Origin: Peptococcaceae bacterium
GTDB lineage: Bacteria; Bacillota; Desulfitobacteriia; Desulfitobacteriales; Syntrophobotulaceae
Assembly (NCBI GenBank): GCA_012517475.1
Contig: JAAYUV010000057.1
Span: forward strand, 1 to 57,686
Direction of reading: 5' to 3'
Length of the DNA stretch: 57,686 nt
The notes beneath the pieces were generated by a model. It was not told the DNA's origin and searched no databases. It was given only the letters and a program-made list of their open reading frames with translations. Shown piece by piece: positions 53,239 through 57,686 of the stretch; within the stretch, counting starts at the first letter, position 1, and every line of letters starts with the position of its first letter. Position numbers and translations under genes: made by a program.

Positions 53239-54609
53239 ATGCGTCAAGTTCGGAAAAAAAGCGCCGATCCGGCTGCCCGTCCTTATTTGCTTAAAGCGAG
53301 ACAAGAAGGTCTGGAATTATCCTGGAATCGATTTGAAAGTATGCTTCCGCAGGATGGATTCGGCAAGCTGGGATTAACCTGTTTTGAGTGTCTGCAAGGC
53401 CCGTGTCGGCTGAATCCTTTCAGTCAAAATGAAGAATTGACCATTTGCGGACGCAGCAAAGAAGATCTGGTCGGTCAAAACCTTCTCCGGATACTAAACC
53501 AATCATCCGATGCCCAAGAGGTGTTTGTTGCTGACAATCCCGGATCGACTTTAACAGAAAAACTATTAAAAACAGCACAGATGCAAATCGAGGAAAAGAA
53601 AAAGAACAGGGAATCCTTAAGTAAAGAGAAGATTTCCAAGCAAGTGGGCCTGGGAGTTTTAAGAGAGGATAAGGTAAATATTTGTCTGGAGGGTATAACT
53701 TCGTCAGTATTGAAGGCATGCGCTGCCCTGGCCGAAGAAATGACAGAGGAAGCGGTAAACAGAGGCGCCAAGGGCTATAACCTTGTCTTAGCGGGAGATG
53801 TAACTCCCCATTACCCAGTACCGACAGTGAGCAATGCCGGTGGGGTAGAGTTTGCTATATTGAGCGGAATTGTTGACCTATACGCAGTCGGAAAAACTGG
53901 TTTAGGTTTAGGGAAAAATGTAGTTTCCGCATATCATACTGTTTACAGAGATGCCCCTTCTCAACCGGAAAAAGAAGAGATCAAAGACTGGTTTGTACAG
54001 GCAGCCGTAGCATACGGAAAACGGAACAAGGCTAAGGTTTTACTTTCTGACCAGAACGGGCAGGCTGATTTGCTGCAGCTTAACCGGACTTTAATCAAAG
54101 CACATTTGGATCAGGGATCAATTCGGAAAATATGTGTTTTGACCGGAGGTTCCAGTGTAGCGGTTCAGGAAGATGCCTTGCTTTGTGAAGCTGCAGTTAA
54201 ACTGGCAGCCGAAGATGTCCTTTGTCTGGCTATAGGCAATGCGGCCGCAACGCTTGGCAAATATGGACTTTTAGCATCAGGAGCAAAAGAGGCCTCGGCT
54301 AATGTAACCCGAGCATTAGGAACGGATCAAGGAGCACCAGTATATTGGGCAGGAAGTGAAACAGAGATATTAGAAGTTTTAGATTTGATCGAAGGGGTTG
54401 GAGCAGAGCGCGTTTTGGCAATAGCTCCCGAACTTTCCACATCTGGTGATTTGCAGACGGCACTGGCATTGGCCGGAGCAGGTGTAAAAGTATTTACGGC
54501 TGTTCAACTGCCGGTCTATGGATGTGAGAAGGTGGCCAGGGATTTGGATGAGTTGATCAGCTCCTGTGCTCCAACAGATTTTGTGGAACGGATTATTGCT
54601 GAACTTTAG
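53239..54609 (+). CDS. Short CO-dehydrogenase (CooS)-like protein without C-cluster ligands
   Basis: A 456-residue protein related to CooS (usually about 630). C48, C51, C56 and C70 (TCFECLQGPCRLNPF, ICGRSKEDL) are at the exact positions of the B-cluster ligands of Carboxydothermus CODH-II. The D-cluster positions 39 and 47 are Asp and Thr. All six C-cluster ligands appear replaced: the HGH region reads CLEGIT, the C333 region GKTGLGLGK, the C446 region AIGNAAATLGKYGLL and the C476 region WAGSETEIL; the C295 and C526 segments also lack Cys. CO oxidation is therefore very unlikely. The scaffold with one [4Fe-4S] cluster may bind partners or transfer electrons. It is the second gene of the operon. 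Confidence 0.85.
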   Translation: MRQVRKKSADPAARPYLLKARQEGLELSWNRFESMLPQDGFGKLGLTCFECLQGPCRLNPFSQNEELTICGRSKEDLVGQNLLRILNQSSDAQEVFVADNPGSTLTEKLLKTAQMQIEEKKKNRESLSKEKISKQVGLGVLREDKVNICLEGITSSVLKACAALAEEMTEEAVNRGAKGYNLVLAGDVTPHYPVPTVSNAGGVEFAILSGIVDLYAVGKTGLGLGKNVVSAYHTVYRDAPSQPEKEEIKDWFVQAAVAYGKRNKAKVLLSDQNGQADLLQLNRTLIKAHLDQGSIRKICVLTGGSSVAVQEDALLCEAAVKLAAEDVLCLAIGNAAATLGKYGLLASGAKEASANVTRALGTDQGAPVYWAGSETEILEVLDLIEGVGAERVLAIAPELSTSGDLQTALALAGAGVKVFTAVQLPVYGCEKVARDLDELISSCAPTDFVERIIAEL

Positions 54610-54637
54610 TTTAAGTTTTCAGAAAGGAGGGTTTGTT

Positions 54638-55384
54638 TTGCGTATAGATGCCGCCAAATGTGTAGGCTGCGGGCAGTGTAGGCCGTTTTGTACCATGGGG
54701 TCCATTCATTTCCGGCGCAGTGAAAAAGGGACAAAGGTTCATTGTTATGTGGATGAAGAGGAGTGTGTTGACTGCGGGATCTGTTTCCGATCCAAAGTCT
54801 GTCCGGCGGATGCCCTATACCAGATTGTCCACGGTTGGCCACGTTCTATTAGGGGAACATTCAGTAATCCCCTGGCTGAGCATAAAGAGACAAGAGTTCC
54901 CGGCAGGGGCACGGAAGAAATGAAAACCAACGATATCACCAATCGTTTTAAAAGAGGATATGCCGGAATGGCCGCTGAAATGGGACGACCGGGAACGGGA
55001 GCCCGTCTTAGGGACGCAGAAAAAGTTTTCAAAGCTTTAGCCAAGTTGGGCGTAGAATTTGAACCCAATAACCCGTTGACCGGATTGCTGGCTAATAAAC
55101 AAACTGGCGAAATGAATCCGGAAGTCCTGAGCGAAAAAGTGCTTTCCGCCATTATCGAAATGGTTTTTCCGCTCGAAATGGTGATACCAGTATTGGATAC
55201 GATGGAAAAAGCCGCCCGGGAGATTGATACGGTTTTCTCCATTGACTTGGTAGCAAGGGTGGATGAAGACCTCTCTGTTCCTACGGCCAAGATTATGGAA
55301 AAATACGGAAGATGGTTCTCTTTTAACGGAAAAACAAATCTGGGCTTAGGTCGTCTCCAGGTGAAAGGAGCATATGTGTCATGA
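54638..55384 (+). CDS. Two-cluster ferredoxin fused to an unrecognised 190-residue domain
   Basis: A 248-residue protein. Residues 1-60 are a ferredoxin domain with CVGCGQCRPFC and CVDCGICFRSKVC, for two [4Fe-4S] clusters. Residues about 85-248 match no family I recognise: RFKRGYAGMAAEMGRPGTGA, RLRDAEKVFKALAKLGVEFE and VFSIDLVARVDEDL stand out. The domain has a conserved look (Gly/Arg-rich turn, then amphipathic helices) and no cysteine. TTG 54638 is the start, seven bases after AAAGGAGGG. It overlaps the next gene by four bases (ATGA), showing tight coupling. Confidence 0.85.
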   Translation: MRIDAAKCVGCGQCRPFCTMGSIHFRRSEKGTKVHCYVDEEECVDCGICFRSKVCPADALYQIVHGWPRSIRGTFSNPLAEHKETRVPGRGTEEMKTNDITNRFKRGYAGMAAEMGRPGTGARLRDAEKVFKALAKLGVEFEPNNPLTGLLANKQTGEMNPEVLSEKVLSAIIEMVFPLEMVIPVLDTMEKAAREIDTVFSIDLVARVDEDLSVPTAKIMEKYGRWFSFNGKTNLGLGRLQVKGAYVS

Positions 55385-56022
55385 CCCACACGCTGCATCG
55401 CAAAGGTACTCCCGAAAGTTTTGAGCATGATTATGTCGTATTCTCCATGACGGCAAAAGGTTTTAATGAAAAAAATTCACGCGGAGCATTGCAAAAGTTT
55501 CTCAGAATATTAAGCAAATATGAAATTGTCAATATGGGTGATATGAAAACAGGCGGAATGTATCTGGTGGACCAGGAACAGATTATTGACAACGTGCAGG
55601 ATACATCGATTGTTCATGCCGTATTTCAAGACAAGGATGAGGTCAGAAAAGCCCTAAAAGAACTTAAAGAAGCCGATTTGGGGGTATCGGTCATTGTATC
55701 GGGAATCGTTGCCGAAGTTGAGGGAGTCTGCCAGGATGTCGGGATAGAACGGCATACGGTGGAGTACTCGGTAGGAATCAGAGGGAATCTTTCCAGGCTT
55801 CCTGAAGAAGAACTCCTCGAAATAACAACCATGTGCGGACATGGTATGGTATCTCAGCATCTGGCCAGGCAGATGCTTCTGGATATCAAGAGGGGCAGAA
55901 GAAGTGCTCAGGAAGCAGGAGAAATCTTGGCTACCCCTTGTGTCTGCGGTGTTTTTAACCCCCACAGAGCGAGAAAATTACTGGAAGAATTGGTTGAAGT
56001 CTGGTGTTACGATGAGCTTTGA
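55381..56022 (+). CDS. Unrecognised protein with conserved-looking cysteine motifs
   Basis: A 213-residue soluble protein of no family I recognise. The N-terminal half (DYVVFSMTAKGFNEKNSRGA, LQKFLRILSKYEIVNMGDM) resembles a mixed alpha/beta ligand- or subunit-binding fold. The C-terminal half carries TTMCGHGMVSQHLARQMLLD and ATPCVCGVFNPHRARKLLEE; these Cys and His residues could bind a metal or Fe-S cluster. Its start overlaps the stop of the ferredoxin-fusion gene, so the two proteins are probably made together and may form a complex. Confidence 0.85.
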   Translation: MTHTLHRKGTPESFEHDYVVFSMTAKGFNEKNSRGALQKFLRILSKYEIVNMGDMKTGGMYLVDQEQIIDNVQDTSIVHAVFQDKDEVRKALKELKEADLGVSVIVSGIVAEVEGVCQDVGIERHTVEYSVGIRGNLSRLPEEELLEITTMCGHGMVSQHLARQMLLDIKRGRRSAQEAGEILATPCVCGVFNPHRARKLLEELVEVWCYDEL

Positions 56023-56043
56023 GGGGGAAAGGGGTTATAATTA

Positions 56044-57264
56044 ATGGCTTATTTGATCATTGGCAATGGTCCGGCAGGAGTAAGCGCGATTGAGCGGATC
56101 AGGGAGATTGATCCGCAGGGGAAGATCATGCTTGTTTCCAGGGAGAATAACCCTCCTTACAGTCGCATTATGACTCCGGAGTATATGATATCCGAAGTGG
56201 ACGAAGAAAATCTATTTTACCGAGGTACAGGGTTTTATGAAAGATATTCGGTTGAAACAAGATTGGGCTGTAAGGTGAAAGCCATTGTCCCCGAGAAAAA
56301 GACAGTTATCCTGGAGAACCAAGAGGAAATCGGATATAAACGTGTACTGATCGCTTCCGGTTCAAGGCCTATTGTACCTTCCTGGGCAGATACAGGGATC
56401 AAAGGGGTTTTTACACTCTGGGATAAAGCGGATTCCGTAGTTATTAACCAGCAACTGGGGGAGACCAAAGAGGCGGTTATTATCGGGGGAGGTTTGGTAG
56501 GGCTCCAAGCTGCCAGAGCATTGTCTGCCAGAAAGATTAAAGTAACTATTATTGAAAAAATGAAACAGCTTATGCCCTTGCAGTTGGATACTATCGCTTC
56601 TTCGCTTCTTCTTCAAGCCGTAATGAAACAAGGGATTGATGTTCATCTGGATACCGAAGTTCTTTCTCTTGAGAGTCAGAACGGAAAAATCACGGCTGTA
56701 GCTACCAAAGATCAAACCATTCCTGCAGACTTGGTTATTGTAGCTATCGGAGCCAAGCCAAATCTTGAAATGACCGTTGGAACAGCATTGGAGAGGGACA
56801 AGGGATTAATAACCAATGAATATATGCAAACAAATATTCCCGATATTTATGCGGCCGGCGATGTTGCTCAGGCGTATTGTCGGCTTACAGGGGAAAAGAC
56901 GGTAAGAGCACTTTGGTTATCTGCCGTGCAGCAAGGGAAGGTAGCTGGGGCCAATATGGCAGGCCGTCAAGAGAGATATTTAGGAAGCACAGCCATGAAT
57001 TCTATTCAACTCTTTGGACTTTCCATCATTTCTCAAGGACGGATTGAAGCTCTTCAGGAAACAGACGAAATTATTTTAAAGTATCAAGATAGGGGTGTTT
57101 ATCAAAAGCTTGTCTGTGAAGATGGAAGACTCATTGGTTTTATACTTGTCGGGGATGTACGGCAAGCAGGAGTTCTTCACTACAAACTTGGCCAAAGTCT
57201 CTTCTCTGGTTATTGGGGAGGTTTCAGGATCCCCGATGGCTATCAAGTAAATCCCACATTCTAA
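56044..57264 (+). CDS. FAD-dependent NAD(P)H oxidoreductase
   Basis: A 406-residue flavoprotein of the pyridine nucleotide-disulfide oxidoreductase class, similar to rubredoxin reductases and NirB N-terminal domains. The FAD site is IIGNGPAGVSAIERI, the NAD(P) site VIIGGGLVGLQAARAL and the second FAD motif DIYAAGDVAQAY. No redox-active CxxxxC pair is visible. CooS-CooF-flavoprotein operons are known, in which such an enzyme couples CO-derived electrons to NAD(P). Here it would couple the CODH-like complex to NAD(P)H. GGGG-rich sequence precedes the ATG, 22 bases after the previous gene. Confidence 0.93.
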   Translation: MAYLIIGNGPAGVSAIERIREIDPQGKIMLVSRENNPPYSRIMTPEYMISEVDEENLFYRGTGFYERYSVETRLGCKVKAIVPEKKTVILENQEEIGYKRVLIASGSRPIVPSWADTGIKGVFTLWDKADSVVINQQLGETKEAVIIGGGLVGLQAARALSARKIKVTIIEKMKQLMPLQLDTIASSLLLQAVMKQGIDVHLDTEVLSLESQNGKITAVATKDQTIPADLVIVAIGAKPNLEMTVGTALERDKGLITNEYMQTNIPDIYAAGDVAQAYCRLTGEKTVRALWLSAVQQGKVAGANMAGRQERYLGSTAMNSIQLFGLSIISQGRIEALQETDEIILKYQDRGVYQKLVCEDGRLIGFILVGDVRQAGVLHYKLGQSLFSGYWGGFRIPDGYQVNPTF

Positions 57265-57318
57265 ATTCAAATAAGATTTTATGGCCTTGGCTAAACTTCG
57301 ATGTCCTTGGGGACAAAG

Positions 57319-57388
57319 CATCCAATATAAGATTTATTAAATTGGATGGGTATGTCAAAGGAGGGGCAGATCCTGAAGAGGATCTGCC
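57319..57388 (+). terminator. Two hairpins after the oxidoreductase gene
   Basis: CATCCAAT (57319-57326) pairs with ATTGGATG (57341-57348). GGCAGATCCT (57365-57374), loop GAAG, pairs perfectly with AGGATCTGCC (57379-57388). No T tract follows the second, so termination is uncertain; the pair could form an attenuator or stabilising structure between the operon and the carrier gene. Confidence 0.45.
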
Positions 57389-57509
57389 ATCTGCCTAAAG
57401 CCCTTAAAGAAAACGCTATTATATAAATAAAACTTATTGTACTAAGGTATTTACTTATTTCGCAGAAAAGAAAATTTCATAGAAAGAAAGTATATAAGGA
57501 GGATGACAA

Positions 57510-57686
57510 ATGAGTTTAGGTTTTTTAGCTAATACTGGGTTTGCAAAGGCTCTTGCTGCCAACATGGACATGATCTCCCTGATCGTAATCGTCATAGCCA
57601 TTATCATTACAATTTGGAAAGATACCAACCTGGGAACTCTTGCTCTTGGTATGGCGCTTGTAGTAGGTTATTTCATCGGCGGAATA
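57510..57686 (+). CDS. Membrane carrier, MatC-like N-terminus (3' end outside window)
   Basis: The first 59 codons are present, starting at ATG 57510, six bases after AAGGAGG. Residues about 20-37 (DMISLIVIVIAIIITIWKDT) and 42-59 (LGTLALGMALVVGYFIGGI) are two membrane helices arranged as in the N-terminal domain of MatC-type dicarboxylate carriers. A dicarboxylate carrier would match the CitA/DcuS-type sensor encoded upstream. The rest of the gene is outside the window, so the assignment is tentative. Confidence 0.6.
   Translation, partial: MSLGFLANTGFAKALAANMDMISLIVIVIAIIITIWKDTNLGTLALGMALVVGYFIGGI

Noticed and set aside
53239-54609. Annotation as an active anaerobic carbon monoxide dehydrogenase
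   Set aside because: None of the six C-cluster ligands can be aligned and the protein is much shorter than CooS, so a CO-oxidising enzyme is not supported.
1-57686. tRNA and rRNA genes
   Set aside because: Reading both strands revealed no recognisable tRNA cloverleaf or rRNA sequence; a dedicated covariance scan was not possible.

Overview
The window looks like chromosomal DNA of an anaerobic, endospore-forming, low-to-mid-GC Firmicute of class Clostridia, most likely near Desulfosporosinus, Desulfitobacterium or Dehalobacter (Peptococcales/Desulfitobacteriales). Supporting evidence: strong AGGAGG-type ribosome sites with frequent TTG and GTG starts, T-box leaders, a CIRCE heat-shock operator, spoIIP, a radical-SAM/DUF2344/RNase G/L21/L27/Obg gene order, and an anaerobic Fe-S protein operon. 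The species assignment is inference.

Layout. 1-3251 (minus): 3'-truncated secreted surface protein with fibronectin-III repeats around three cell-wall-binding (CWB2) repeats. 3407-13027 (plus): translation and ribosome-assembly genes (radical SAM B12-type protein, DUF2344, rng, rplU, rpmA, Spo0B-like protein, obgE, yhbY, nadD, an RRM protein, yqeK, rsfS), interrupted by a minus-strand DUF2935 gene. 13031-15968: leucine T-box and leuS. 16100-18369 (minus): accessory genes, including a Phd-like/Uma2 fusion next to a perfect 23-bp inverted repeat, a creatininase-family protein and a small Sm-like protein. 18575-23593: comEA, comEC, a cyclophilin and holA. 23708-24676: a chimeric gene joining a membrane protein to the C-terminal half of an iron alcohol dehydrogenase. 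24749-25021 (minus): rpsT. 25252-30572: two tandem T-box modules, the second apparently without Stem I and preceded by an array of mini-hairpins, then livKHMGF for branched-chain amino acid uptake. 30534-32428 (minus): a membrane-anchored FG-GAP-like protein and a 5'-truncated DUF3160 gene. 32480-48475: spoIIP, murJ, lepA, hemW, CIRCE-hrcA-grpE-dnaK-dnaJ, prmA, rsmE, mtaB, a hypothetical membrane protein, a HIT protein, rpsU and yqeY.

48502-57686 is the most unusual part. A 209-bp inverted-repeat element is followed by a CitA/DcuS-type sensor kinase and its CitB/DcuR-type response regulator, separated by a decayed IS110 element whose left end is a candidate bridge-RNA locus. Divergent from the kinase, across a region with three tandem AT-rich repeats, runs an operon encoding a CooF-like ferredoxin, a short CO-dehydrogenase-like protein that keeps only the B-cluster cysteines and lacks every C-cluster ligand, a ferredoxin fused to an unrecognised domain, an unrecognised cysteine-containing protein, and an FAD/NAD(P) oxidoreductase. 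A MatC-like dicarboxylate carrier starts at the window edge. The combination suggests a dicarboxylate-regulated electron-transfer or redox complex built on a repurposed CODH scaffold rather than CO oxidation. This is the best candidate for an undescribed system here; its chemistry cannot be read from sequence alone.
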